From Brachybacterium sp. Z12 (GTDB lineage Bacteria; Actinomycetota; Actinomycetes; Actinomycetales; Dermabacteraceae), in contig NZ_CP060496.1 of assembly GCF_014400405.1 (NCBI RefSeq), forward strand, positions 806,001 to 870,000: a stretch of 64,000 bases of DNA, given 5' to 3'. The notes under the pieces were generated by a model that was not told the origin of the DNA, did no database searches, and saw nothing but the letters and a program-made list of their open reading frames with translations. Every line of letters begins with the position of its first letter. The stretch's first letter is position 1. Shown in pieces: positions 1 through 9,238 of the stretch. The translations under genes and the position numbers were made by a program.

Positions 1-747
1 CGGCCGCACGCTCATAGATGGTCATCCACGTGATGTCCCCATCGGTGTCCCGTACACCGTCTCGGACTATCTCGTCCTGGGTGACCTCGTGCGTGACCCA
101 TTCCGAACCGTCCCAGAGATCGACCTCCCAATAGTCCGACTCGGGGGTGTCGCCTTCGACGAGACGGATGTGCTCCTGGATCACTTCAGGGTTCTGCTCC
201 GCCACAGCGGCAAGAGAGGCGAGGAACCAGCAGTTGCCGATACGTCCCTGGCTGAGATCCTCCGCAGCGGAGAACTGCTCGATGTCGTCGAGGTCGATGC
301 TTCGGGAGTCGATCTGTTCCGGGTCGAGCTCGCCGCCGAGGTCCTCGGACGTGCTCTTCCCTTCCGCGCCGAACAGAACAGGCGCAGCGCCTCTGCGGAG
401 GCACCATCACCCTCAGCCATGCGCTGCAGCAGCTGTGCGAACGTCTTGGGCGAGATCTCCGCGATGGTGCTCTCCCCAGCGCCGCTATCGGGGGTGCTTG
501 CTCCGTCCTGCTCCTCGGCGTGAAGGTGGAGTTCGGCTGCTCGATCGGTGAGCGCCGCTCCGGCCGCCGTGATCAGAGCGGTGGATCGCAGGGCTTCGAC
601 GGCGAAGCGATCGAAGTCGGGGCCGGTCCAATGGACGCCGTGCACGGCGGCCAGGAGCCGTTCGGCGATGTCCTGCACCCTCGAGGCGCCGTCCGTGCAG
701 CGCGCTGCATGGTCCCGCACGCTCGTGGTGTCCGCCCCATAGAACAT
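1..747 (-). CDS. WXG100-like N-terminus fused to calpain-type (C2) cysteine protease, 3' part beyond window
   Basis: The gene starts at 747 and runs off the left edge, so only about 250 residues are seen. Residues 1-90 are an alpha-helical domain with a W-T-G turn (HWTGPDFDRF, about residues 40-49), as in WXG100/ESX-type secreted proteins. About 170 residues in comes SQGRIGNCWFLASLAA, the calpain block around the catalytic cysteine (codon at 230-232), followed by a WxxxxYER-like segment. The catalytic His and Asn would lie outside the window. The frame changes near 374; one restored base joins both halves. The WXG-type head suggests type VII secretion, with the protease as cargo; that role is inference. 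The lipoprotein gene at 847 is divergent. Confidence 0.72.
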
Positions 748-846
748 CTTTCCCCCTCATGTCCTCGCTCCGCCCACAATAACTGGGAAGCGCTGGTGCC
801 GCGCCCGGGCTGTGGATAGCGTGGGTGCGAGCCTGAGGAGGGGCGA

Positions 847-1346
847 ATGCAGAGGTGGTCTGTCCGAGGACTGTGGGGAGGAGTGCTCGTCATGATGATG
901 TCCGCATGCACGGCAGGCGGAGGCGCTGCAGCCCCGCTGGAGGAAGCACGCGAAGAGATCGACGCGCTCGTCGTCGAGCTGCAGGAGGCAGTCGCACTCG
1001 ACGAAGACCTCTCCTGGGAGGGGCCGACGGGCGAAGCGCTGGCCGAGGATGACGAGGGGATCTGTCGCTGGCGCCCGGGGAATGGACTACCGAGCTGGCG
1101 CTCCCTGAAGACGATCCCGGCTGGGCCGAGCGCGAACAGCGCCTCGACGCGGTGCTGCAGGAGCACGGGCTGGACGCTCTCGGAGACCCCGGGTACACCG
1201 GAGGCTCGGCCTACGGCTTCGAAACGGCGGGCCCCGCGGGCGGCGTGCTCCGGATCGACTCCTGGAAGGGTGTCACCACTATCCGCCTCCACGGGCTCGA
1301 GGTCGAGGTGGACAGTGACTGCGGAGAATCCTCGCTGACCCGCTGA
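847..1346 (+). CDS. small secreted lipoprotein, unknown function
   Basis: About 166 residues once a missing G is restored in the run at 1078-1080. The N-terminus has a charged start, a hydrophobic stretch and a lipobox-like MMMSAC at about residues 16-21, followed by a Gly/Ala linker, so it is probably lipidated and surface exposed. The mature part is acidic (EEAREEIDALVVELQEA) and ends in a beta-rich segment (GVLRIDSWKGVTTIRL). It is divergent from the WXG100-protease gene with under 100 bases between starts, so the two may be co-regulated and this could be a partner or immunity-like protein. That link is only positional. The stop codon lies inside an 8-bp tandem repeat. Confidence 0.6.
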
Positions 1347-1374
1347 CCCGCTGACCCGCTGACCCGCTGACCCG
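1335..1374 (+). repeat. five tandem copies of an 8-bp unit (CTGACCCG)
   Basis: Five exact consecutive copies of CTGACCCG occupy 1335-1374. Each carries a TGA, and because 8 is not a multiple of 3 successive TGAs fall in successive frames, so all three frames are closed. The lipoprotein gene ends in the second copy. Confidence 0.9.
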
Positions 1375-1424
1375 CGCCGCACGGGGGCGTCGCCGTCGAG
1401 CGGGAGTTGTGCACCGACCGTCCC

Positions 1425-1467
1425 CATGCGTACAGCCCCCGCGATATACGGCCGGCCTGTACGCATG
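1425..1467. promoter_or_regulatory. 11-bp inverted repeat upstream of the DUF5926 gene
   Basis: CATGCGTACAG (1425-1435) is mirrored exactly by CTGTACGCATG (1457-1467) across a 21-base spacer. It lies between the lipoprotein stop and the -10 box at 1540. The arms are less GC-rich than the surroundings and no T-run follows, so a protein-binding site is as likely as a terminator. Confidence 0.4.
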
Positions 1468-1539
1468 AGGACACCGGATGCCGGCGGAGGTCGCGCCGCC
1501 CCCACCGCGGAGGTCGCCGCGATCACGCCCTGGGATCGG

Positions 1540-1545
1540 TAGACT
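1540..1545 (+). promoter_or_regulatory. leaderless -10 box (TAGACT) for the DUF5926 gene
   Basis: TAGACT fits the actinobacterial TANNNT -10 and sits 7 bases before the ATG at 1553, with no Shine-Dalgarno site. Transcription would begin at or next to the start codon. Confidence 0.5.
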
Positions 1546-1552
1546 TCCCATC

Positions 1553-2384
1553 ATGAGTTCCCCTTCGAGCAACGAGCTGGTCCGCCGCCCCTTCGAGGGC
1601 CTGCCCAACGAGCAGGACCTGGTGGCGATGCGCCAGTTGATCCCGGCCGCGACGATGGCCGTGAAGACCACCGAGGAGTACGGCGGCCTCGACGTCGAGC
1701 TCGCCACCATCCTGCCGATGGCATGGCCCGCAGTGCGCCGCACGGACGGCTCCGTCACCGTCGGCATCCAGGCCGCCTACCCCGGCAACGACCTCTCCCG
1801 CGGTCTCGGTCAGGCGATCAAGCTCGCCGCAGCACTCGAGCCCGGCAACCCGGTCACCACCGTCCCCCGACGACGAGGATGCGCCCCGGCTGCAGGATGT
1901 CCTCGATCTCAGCGGCGACTTCGAGATCCAGGTCCAGGAGACCTTCGAGTTCTGGCTCGATCCCAGCGCCGAGCGCACTGCGGAGATCGAGCAGGCGATC
2001 TCGCAGGCCAACGACTCGATCATGCAGACCCGCCCCGTGGCCGGCCTGCCCCACGCCTACTGGGTCGATGCCGGTCCCAAGGAGCATGTGCGCTGGGTGC
2101 TCGACGCCGACGAGGAGAAGGTGATCGATGCGGTCACCCGCCTCCACGCCCGTCGTGAGTCCGCGCTCTGCGAGGGAGCGAAGTACGTCGGCTCCTTCCG
2201 TGCCGAGGGCCTTTCGATCCCGGTGTGGGATCTTCCGAAGGGTGCCGGCGCCGAGGCCGCCGAGGCGGAGGCGGAGTCGTTCCGGGCCCGCTTCGAGGAG
2301 GCGCTCGCCGCCACCGAGCCGCTGACTACGCTCGAGCGGCGTGCACGCGGCGGCATCGTGGCACGTCAGGTGACCCTGCGATGA
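1553..2384 (+). CDS. DUF5926 family protein
   Basis: About 276 residues after removing one extra C in the run at 1864-1868. Recognisable as the actinobacterial DUF5926 family by its opening (NELVRRPFEGLPNEQDLVAMR), the central EFWLDPSAERTAEIEQAI stretch and the ending TTLERRARGGIVARQVTLR. Soluble, no signal peptide or membrane segment; biochemical function unknown. The ATG at 1553 is chosen because of the -10 hexamer seven bases upstream. The stop overlaps the ATG of the following glycosyltransferase (ATGA), so the pair is translationally coupled. This gene often stands beside a glycosyltransferase in actinobacteria, from general knowledge. Confidence 0.8.
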
Positions 2385-3758
2385 GCCCCGCGGGGCTGCT
2401 GACGGCGCACCGCCCCGAGCGGGTGGCCGTCGTGATCCCCGCCAAGAACGAGGCGGAGCGGATCGAGGCGACCATCGAGTCCGCCCGCAGGATCGCGGGC
2501 GTGGACCTGGTCGTGGTCGTCGACGATGGCTCCACCGACGCGACTTCCGCCGTCGCCATGGGGGCCGACGCCCTGGTGGTGCGCCACAAGACCAACCGCG
2601 GCAAGGCCGCGGCGATGGCCACCGGCGCGCAGGTGATCGCGATCCGTGAGGACGCCGAGCGGGCCGACGGCGGCGAGAGCTTCTCCGAGGAGCTGCACGC
2701 TGAGCCGCGCGAGCCTGGGCACACCGGCCCGCTGCCGGTGATCGATCCGGGCGAGAGCGTGCCCCGTGCCCTGCTGTTCCTCGACGCTGACATGGGCGGT
2801 TCCGCCGAGTCCGCGCAGCCGCTGGTCGATGCGGTGCTCGACGAGGGCGTGGACATGGCCATCGCCCTGCTGCCCCCGCAGGACGGCGCCTCCGGGATGG
2901 GCATCGTGGTGCGCACCGCGCGTCGCGGCATCCAGCGCGCCACCGGCTGGGAGCCCACCCAGCCGCTGTCCGGGACCCGCTGCATCACGCGGGAGACCTG
3001 GGAGGCGTGCCTCCCGCTCGCTCCCGGCTGGGGCGTGGAGACCTCCCTGACGATCGACGCGCTGAGCAACGGGTTCTGGGTCAAGGAGATCCCGGCCCAG
3101 CTCCATCACCGCGCCACCGGCAAGGACCTGCGCGGTCAGCTGCACCGCGCCGCCCAGCTGCGCGACGTGGTGCGGGCGCTCGCCCGCAAGCGCCACCTGA
3201 GCCCTGACCTCGATCCGGACGCTCCGGCGCAGGTCGAGGCCGCGCCGCCGGCGGAGGAAGCGCCAGCAGAGACGCCGTCGGCGGAGACGTCGCCGGCGGA
3301 GGCGCCGCACACTCCTGCTCCCACCGACCACGACGAGGAGAAGGTCTGGACGATCGTCCCCGAGCGTGAGTCGGCGCAGGAGAGGGCCGAGCATGCCGAG
3401 GACCGTCGGGTCACCCTCGCCGATCTGCCGGTGGACGGAGACTTCTCCGACGACGAGACCCGCGCCCTCGGCGACGTGGACGCGGCGGAGCTGGATTCGC
3501 TGCTGCGGAACCTGCCGGTGGAGGGCGACTTCGCACCCGACGACATCGTCTTCCTCGCGCGGACCGATCTCGAGGCGCTCGCCGCACGGATGGGGAGGCC
3601 CCTGTCGAGGGTCGCTTCTCGCCGCTGCACGCGGTGATCATCGCCTCGCACCTCGGTGCGGGCGAGCCGAGATCCCGGAGTCCCTGGCGACCCCGCTGAC
3701 GCCCGACGAATACACCTCGTTCGTGGTGCACTCCGCGGTGGACGCCGAGAACTCCTGA
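2381..3758 (+). CDS. family 2 glycosyltransferase with acidic C-terminal repeat tail
   Basis: Residues 8-260 form a GT-A nucleotide-sugar transferase fold: VAVVIPAKNEAERI, VVVVDDGSTDATS (donor-binding Asp), KTNRGKAAAMATG and FLDADM (metal-binding DxD-like), then GTRCITRETWE and GWGVETSLTIDAL. No membrane helix is evident. After an Ala/Pro/Glu linker (about residues 285-325) three short copies of a P-V-x-G-x-F motif occur (LPVDGDFSDDE, LPVEGDFAPDD, APVEGRFSPL). Two missing bases (runs at 3592-3595 and 3664-3670) break the last 50 residues; restored, the protein ends at 3758. The start overlaps the DUF5926 stop. Acceptor unknown; a cell-envelope glycan or glucosyl-phosphoglycerate-like product is possible. 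Confidence 0.75.
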
Positions 3759-5774
3759 TCAGGCGGCCTCGCGGCCGCGCTCTTCGATCTCCGACGCCTC
3801 CTGCGGGGTGGGCAGCACCGCCGGCAGGAAGCACATCCAGATGCCGAGCATCGAGGCGATCAGCACCGGCCCGGTGTCGTTGACGGCGTAACCGACCCAG
3901 GCCCCGGCCACGAGCGTCACCCGCACCCAGTAGGAAGCGGGATGCTCGGCGTCCAGCGCCGCCAGTCGCCGCCAGCGCAGTCGGCTCGGCATCAGGATCG
4001 CGACCGAGGCGATCACCGCGAGCACCATCACCACCGCGAGCGCCGGATAGCCCGTGGTCATCGCGATGTTCTGGGCGAGCTTGCGGACGACCACGGACAG
4101 CAGCTCGCCGCTGAGCAGCTCGTCGATGAAGCGACCCAGGTGGGTGCGGTCCTCGGCGGGTCGCAGCCAGTCCAGGAAAGACACGCCCAGCACCGCGACG
4201 GCGCCTCCGGCTCCGAGGGCGAGGACGTGCCACAGTCGCGGACGGATGCCGGAGACCAGCAGCGCGAGCAGTCCGAAGGCTGGGATCGTCGCGAGCATCG
4301 ATCCGAAGTCCGCTCCCATCGATGGGGCGACGCAGACGATCGCGACCAGGGCGCCGACGACCACCGTCCACACCACCCGTGCGCGGGGCGTGCGCACGAT
4401 CGCGAACAGGCACAGCAGCGCCATCAGCGTCGCGGCCAGCACCATCCCGAACAGGTGGTTCGACAGCCCGTAGAAGCGCCCGCCGGAGATCGGCTGCGCG
4501 CCGAGCGGCGAGGACAGCTGGAACCGGGAGCCGATGGCAGATTCCCCGAGGAGCAGCAGGGCGACCAGCGCCGCGGAGATGCCCGCCGGGCCCAGACGAT
4601 TGTGCCGCCATGGACCGGCCAGCACCAGTGCCGACAACAGGGCGGAGCCCGCCCACACCACGCCGGTCAGGGCCAGGGTGGAGTTCTCGGCTCGCCACCA
4701 CGGCACCAGCGAGGCGAACATTCCCACCGGAAGCGCGAGCGGAGCGATCGCTGCGAGCGCCCGGCCCACGGCCGCGAGGCGCGGACGTCGGGCGAGCGGC
4801 GGGATCACCAGGATCACGATCCCGATCACGCCGAGCACGAACCAGGAGCCCAGCGCCGGCACGGTCGCGCCATCGACCTTCGCCGCCGCCAGCGAGCGGT
4901 CGAGCGCCAGCTGCTGCGGATCGTCATGCTCGGTGCCGCGGAACGGCTGGCCGGGGATCAGCCCGTCGGCCGTGGCGTCGTGGGAGGCGAGGACAGTGGC
5001 GAGCACGTCGGTGAGCACCACCACGCCGGTCTGCTTGGTGGCCCCGCTCGTGAGCGCCTGCCCGGGGAAGGCGGTGTCGAGGGCGACCTGCAGCCCGACG
5101 GTGCGGGAGGCGACCGCGCCGGTGCGCTCGACCGCCTCCGGGTCGTCGGGATCGGTGGCGGCGACGGAGACCAGGAGGGTGCGGGGGAGGTCCGTGCTCT
5201 CGCAGCCGCCGAGCTCGTCGAGGATCGCGCCGACGCTCGCATCGAGCGTGGTCAGCGCCTGGTCGCGGGCAGGATCATCGTGGTCGGGCAGGGACGGTGC
5301 GGCGGCCTGGACGATCTCGCCCTCGTCGACGGCATCGGCGATCTCGGTGTAGGCGGTCTCCTGCGACGCCTCCGGATCTCGCGCGCCCTCGCGCATGATC
5401 ATCGTGCTCGGCCCGTCGAGCTCGATGCTGCTGACCGGGACCCCGAGCTGCTCCCACTGGTCCTTCGCCGGGTTCGGGATCCCGCTGGTGCGGGGCGCCT
5501 CCTCCGCGAGCCCCCGGTACCCGGAGTGCAGGGTCTCCATGCCCTGCCGCTTCGTCGAGACGACGGTGGTCGAGGTGGTGTTCATGGCACCCGCGCCGGA
5601 GCGGTCGGCGAGGCACTGCAGATTCGGGGTGGCCTCGGGATCGATGTCCTCCCAGCCGAGCCCCGCAGTGGCGATCACGAGCCGCACGGGATCGTCGGGA
5701 TCGTCGGCGGAGGCGGCTGGCACCCCCACCAGGAGGGCTGCGCCGAGCAGCACGGCGAGAAGTGCGCGACGCAT
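3759..5774 (-). CDS. large membrane protein with extracytoplasmic phosphatase/sulfatase-like domain
   Basis: 671 residues, unbroken. A signal peptide (MRRALLAVLLGAALL...ASA) is followed by an external domain of about 300 residues reminiscent of the alkaline phosphatase superfamily (IATAGLGWEDIDPEATPNLQCLADRS, later VVVLTDVLATVL), although a full metal site is not obvious. Roughly ten hydrophobic segments follow from residue 305 on, with conserved-looking loops GGRFYGLSNHLFG, APSMGADFG and AVNDTGP. Such proteins are widespread in actinobacteria; function unknown, cell-envelope metabolism likely. ATG 5774 is chosen over 5798 because the signal peptide begins there. The stop directly abuts the stop of the convergent glycosyltransferase. 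Confidence 0.65.
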   Translation of the reverse strand: MRRALLAVLLGAALLVGVPAASADDPDDPVRLVIATAGLGWEDIDPEATPNLQCLADRSGAGAMNTTSTTVVSTKRQGMETLHSGYRGLAEEAPRTSGIPNPAKDQWEQLGVPVSSIELDGPSTMIMREGARDPEASQETAYTEIADAVDEGEIVQAAAPSLPDHDDPARDQALTTLDASVGAILDELGGCESTDLPRTLLVSVAATDPDDPEAVERTGAVASRTVGLQVALDTAFPGQALTSGATKQTGVVVLTDVLATVLASHDATADGLIPGQPFRGTEHDDPQQLALDRSLAAAKVDGATVPALGSWFVLGVIGIVILVIPPLARRPRLAAVGRALAAIAPLALPVGMFASLVPWWRAENSTLALTGVVWAGSALLSALVLAGPWRHNRLGPAGISAALVALLLLGESAIGSRFQLSSPLGAQPISGGRFYGLSNHLFGMVLAATLMALLCLFAIVRTPRARVVWTVVVGALVAIVCVAPSMGADFGSMLATIPAFGLLALLVSGIRPRLWHVLALGAGGAVAVLGVSFLDWLRPAEDRTHLGRFIDELLSGELLSVVVRKLAQNIAMTTGYPALAVVMVLAVIASVAILMPSRLRWRRLAALDAEHPASYWVRVTLVAGAWVGYAVNDTGPVLIASMLGIWMCFLPAVLPTPQEASEIEERGREAA

Positions 5775-5883
5775 GGGGGTGAGCAGATCCTGGAGCACAT
5801 CCTGATGCTACGGGGAGGTCCTGACCCGCGCCGGTGCCCGGTGCAGTCCCTCCACCTTTTCCTCACGGCTTATCGTGGTCTCC

Positions 5884-6290
5884 ATGTCCTCTCCACAGCC
5901 TCCCTATGAGCAGGTGCGCCGCGAGATCGTCGAGCAGGTCCGCACCGGCGAGCTGAAGCCGGGCGACCGGCTGCCTGCGATCCGCACCTATGCCGCCGAT
6001 CTCGGCCTCGCCGCGGGCACCGTGGCCCGCGCTTACAAGCTGCTTGAGGAGGCACGGATCATCGTCACGCGCCGCGGAGCGGGCACGACCATCGCCTCGG
6101 GAGCCGTGCAGGAGGCTCGTAAGGACGCCGAGGCCACCGCGCGCGAGTCCGGAGGGCCGGTCGATACGGCCCTGATCTCTCTCTTCGCCGCACCCGTCGC
6201 CACGGCCCGTGCGCGCGGCGCCCGCGACGTCGAGATCCTCGCCACGGTGCGTGCCGTGCTCGCGGGGAGAACGGCAACGGGCCCGCGTGA
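5884..6290 (+). CDS. GntR family regulator, YtrA-like
   Basis: Residues 5-75 form a winged helix-turn-helix of the GntR class (PYEQVRREIVEQVRTGELKPGDRLPAIRTYAADLGLAAGTVARAYKLL), followed by a short helical tail instead of a ligand domain, typical of the YtrA branch. A missing G in the run at 6264-6267 leads into a wrong frame; restored, the protein ends GENGNGPA with a TGA at 6288-6290 overlapping the GTG of the next gene. A TATCGT -10 box seven bases before ATG 5884 suggests a leaderless message. It heads a three-gene overlapping set with two acetyltransferases, which it probably controls. Confidence 0.75.
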
Positions 6291-6813
6291 CGGGCAGCTC
6301 GACGGACCGCGTGCGCATCGCCTCCCATGACGCGGACGGCGCGGTTCCCTTCCGCGACCGCGTCCTCGAGGTCTGGAAGCTCGCCTTCGGCCCGGTCGAG
6401 GATGAGGGGGACTGGCGAGGCAGGTTCTGGGAGCAGCACCGCAGACGCGCGGGATTCCGCCTGGTCGCCGCCGAGCTCGAGGACGAGCTGGTCGGTTTCG
6501 GGTGGGGCTACACCGGGGAGCGCGGGCAGTGGTGGGCCGACAGTGTCGCCGGAGCACTCGGCGCCGACGCCCGCAAGTGGGTCGGGGGCACCTGGAGTTC
6601 GTTGAGCTGGCAGTGCTGCCCGACCATCAGGGGCGTGGCATCGGAGGCCAGCTCCATGACGCACTGCTCCGAGACCTCCCGCGCGAGCGGGCGCTGCTCC
6701 AGACGGATGCCGACAGCAGCTCTGCAGGCCACAGCCTCTACATCGCTCGCGGCTGGGACGTCGTCGGCAGGCTGCCTGGGGAAAAGGTCGTGATGGGAAA
6801 GCACCTGCCCTGA
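6287..6813 (+). CDS. GNAT family N-acetyltransferase
   Basis: About 175 residues after one G is restored in the run at 6584-6588. The second half carries the acetyl-CoA binding block of the GNAT fold (FVELAVLPDHQGRGIGGQLHDALL) and a typical beta-bulge ending (SLYIARGWDVVGRLPGEKVVMGK). The GTG start at 6287 overlaps the restored stop of the GntR gene and its own TGA overlaps the ATG of a second acetyltransferase. Substrate unknown. The tight coupling suggests the two enzymes serve one modification or resistance function. Confidence 0.75.
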
Positions 6814-7318
6814 TGATCCGCCTCGAGAGGCTCGGGCCCCGGCATGCGCAGGAGATCCTTGCTGGTCAGGATGCCCTCCTGGCCGGGGAGATCATCGGCC
6901 GGCCCTGGGAGCCGCCAGCGCTCGCCGAGTTCCTCAGCCGCTGCGAGCGCTGGCGGGAGGACGGCCCGCTCCAGGAGTTCGCTGCGATCGATCAGGCAAC
7001 GGGCCGGTTCCTCGGTGGGGGAGGAGTGCACCGCATCGCACCCGGGATCTCACGCGGCCAGGCGGTGCTGACGTACTGGCTGCTGGCCCCGGCACGAGGT
7101 CGCGGACTCGGCACGCCTCTCGCCGCGGCGATCGTGGGGCGTGCGCGGCGCGACCCCGTGCTGGAGGAGGCCGTGCTCCTCATCGCCCCGGGCAACGCTC
7201 CCTCCCAGGCAGTCGCTCGGAGCCTCGGCGCCCGGCCGACGGGGAGATCGTGCCCCACCCGGCGGGCGGCACCCGACGAGCGGAACGCTGGATGCTGGCA
7301 CTGCACGACGAGGGATAG
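6813..7318 (+). CDS. GNAT family N-acetyltransferase, RimJ-like
   Basis: About 169 residues once a base near 7236 is restored; the corrected C-terminus reads DGEIVPHPAGGTRRAERWMLALHDEG with TAG at 7316-7318. RimJ/RimL-like features are an opening RLERLGPRHAQEILAG, the GRFLGGGGVHRI strand, YWLLAPARGRGLGTPLAAAIV (acetyl-CoA loop) and APGNAPSQAVARSLGA, which matches the N-x-x-S motif of this branch. The start overlaps the preceding acetyltransferase stop (TGATG). Likely transfers acetyl to an alpha-amino group or small amine; substrate not predictable. Confidence 0.75.
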
Positions 7319-7375
7319 CGCCTGGGAGGTCCAGCATCCCCGAGTGCAGGTGGCGCGGCAACGCCCATTCTGAAA

Positions 7376-7455
7376 TGTGGAAGGAATGTGGAAATTCTGG
7401 GCCACGCGCGCCGGACGAGCTAGCCACCTTTCCTCCCCACTCGGAGTTATCCACA
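7376..7455. other. AT-richer gap with a perfect DnaA-box-like site and two half sites
   Basis: The gap 7319-7528 is clearly less GC-rich than its neighbours. It holds TTATCCACA at 7447-7455, a perfect DnaA-box consensus, and two TGTGGA cores in inverse orientation at 7376-7381 and 7387-7392 within a direct repeat. No gene is seen. Chance occurrence cannot be excluded. Confidence 0.35.
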
Positions 7456-7528
7456 TATTCATCCCCATTTGTGCCGTCCCATTGCCCTCTGCGGTGCGCC
7501 TCGGTAAGGTCGAAAGCGAATCGCAGAA

Positions 7529-9210
7529 ATGTTCGATACTGCGGCTATGTTCGACTCAGACGGCCTCGCGATCGTGGCGAGCATCGTTCGAACGTGGCCT
7601 GCGTCGCGAAGGACTCTCGAGGGGGTGAGGATGAGGATGATGACGGTGACAGAACGCCGTGCAGGGCGGCGCTCTGCAGGAATGGGCGCTTCTGCGCTCA
7701 GCGGTCCGCCGGCCTCACGGGTACGAGCCCGGTCCGTGCTCACGGAATCCTCCCTGCTCACTCGGGGCGGTCTCACGCCCGGCAGCGCCGACGCGGCCGC
7801 CATCACCGGCCTCCTGCGTGAAGAGAAAGAGGCCTCCCGGCGTCACGGACGGCAGCTCCTCGCCCTGGCCCCCTTCTGGATCGACCATGACGACCCGGAC
7901 CTCACGGAGGACCGCGAGGAGCGGAGCCTCGCGGTCGCCATCGCCCTGCGCACCACCACCGACATCGCGAACTCCCGCATTTCTGAGGCGCATATTGCGG
8001 TGACACAGATGCCGCGAAGCTTCGAACGCCTCGCCGTCGGTGACATGCCGTGGGAATGGCATACCAGGGCCCTCCGAGCAGTCCGCGAGCTCACGCCATT
8101 CCAGCGCTCCCAAGCAGATGAGCAGATCGCCTCCTGGGACCTCGCCTCCATTCCCGCGGACAGGTTCCGTGACGAGCTGCGCCAGCTGGTCTCATGGTTC
8201 GAATCCCAGGGGCCCCAGCCCTCCCCGGAGGACTCCCGCGACGTGGCCCTCGAGGGCAACGGGCGCGATGACGGCACCGCCTGCCTGCGCATCACCGGGC
8301 CGATCCCGGAGATCCTGGCTCTCGCACGCCGGCTCGACGCCGCCGCACACGCCGTCCAGCGCGATCAGCGGCGAGCCGTGGAGAAGGGTGCCCCGGTTCC
8401 TTTCGACCTCGACGGCGACGCTGCCCGCCGGGGCAGCGCGATGAGCCTCGCCGACCTCCGCTACGCGATCATCCACCGCACCCTGCTCGACACCGCCGGC
8501 GTCGAGGTGCCCGCGCCCCGCCACCGCGTGAACGTCGTCATCCCCGTGCTCACCCTGATGGGTCTGGACGACACCCCCGCGACCTACGACGGCATCATCC
8601 CGCTGCCCGCCGAGATGGCCCGCGCGCTCGCCGAGACCGAGCCCGTCTGGCACCGGGTCTTCACCGAGCCGATCCGCGGCGCCTTCCTCCCCGTCCCGGC
8701 GGACCGCTACCGACCCACCCCGAGATGGTCGAACACCTGCGTCTGCAGAACCCCCGCTGCGCCGCCCCCGGATGCACCCGCACCACCACGGATGACGCCG
8801 AGAACGACCACATCGAGGAGTTCGACCACGCGCACCCCTCCCGCGGCGGACCCACCAGCCTCGACAACCTCCACCGGCTGCACTGGGGACACCACGACCT
8901 CAAGACAGCCCGACGGATAGACCCCGTCCGAGAACCCGACGGCTCCACCACCTGGACCATCGGGAACCCCGCCCTCGCCACCACGAGGGTGGCGCCACGG
9001 CCTGACCTCGCCACGCCCCGGATCGCCTCCGCCTTGGAGGACTCCTGGCAGCACCACCAGTGGCTACGCATGATGGAGGAGATGGAGCGCAACGGAGAGG
9101 TGGATCGGATCCATCAGCAATGGGGGCCCATCGACACAGCGGTCGAGGGCGAACATGATGATGAGGACGCCGCCTGGCACGCGCGGTGGGACACCGATCC
9201 GCCGTACTGA
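7529..9210 (+). CDS. DUF222 domain / HNH endonuclease protein
   Basis: About 560 residues after restoring one C in the run at 8718-8721. The long N-terminal part (residues 60-390) is the helical DUF222 region of the actinobacterial 13E12 repeat family, with ARRLDAAAHAVQ and the block around ADLRYAIIHRTLLD. The C-terminal quarter holds the HNH nuclease: CAAPGCTRTTTDDAENDHI, then HPSRGGPTSLDNLHRLHWGHH, giving the two zinc-type cysteines, the N-D-H catalytic centre and the final histidines. The frame break falls just before the nuclease. These genes occur in multiple copies in actinobacterial genomes and their role is unknown. The exact start among early ATGs is uncertain. Confidence 0.8.
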
Positions 9211-9238
9211 GATGTCACCGCCGTGGCACCATGATCCG

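Noticed and set aside
3942..5909. Long plus-strand open frame opposite the phosphatase-like membrane protein gene
   Set aside because: Product is His/Arg/Gln/Gly-rich without any fold-like pattern; it is the antisense of a strongly biased GC-rich gene.
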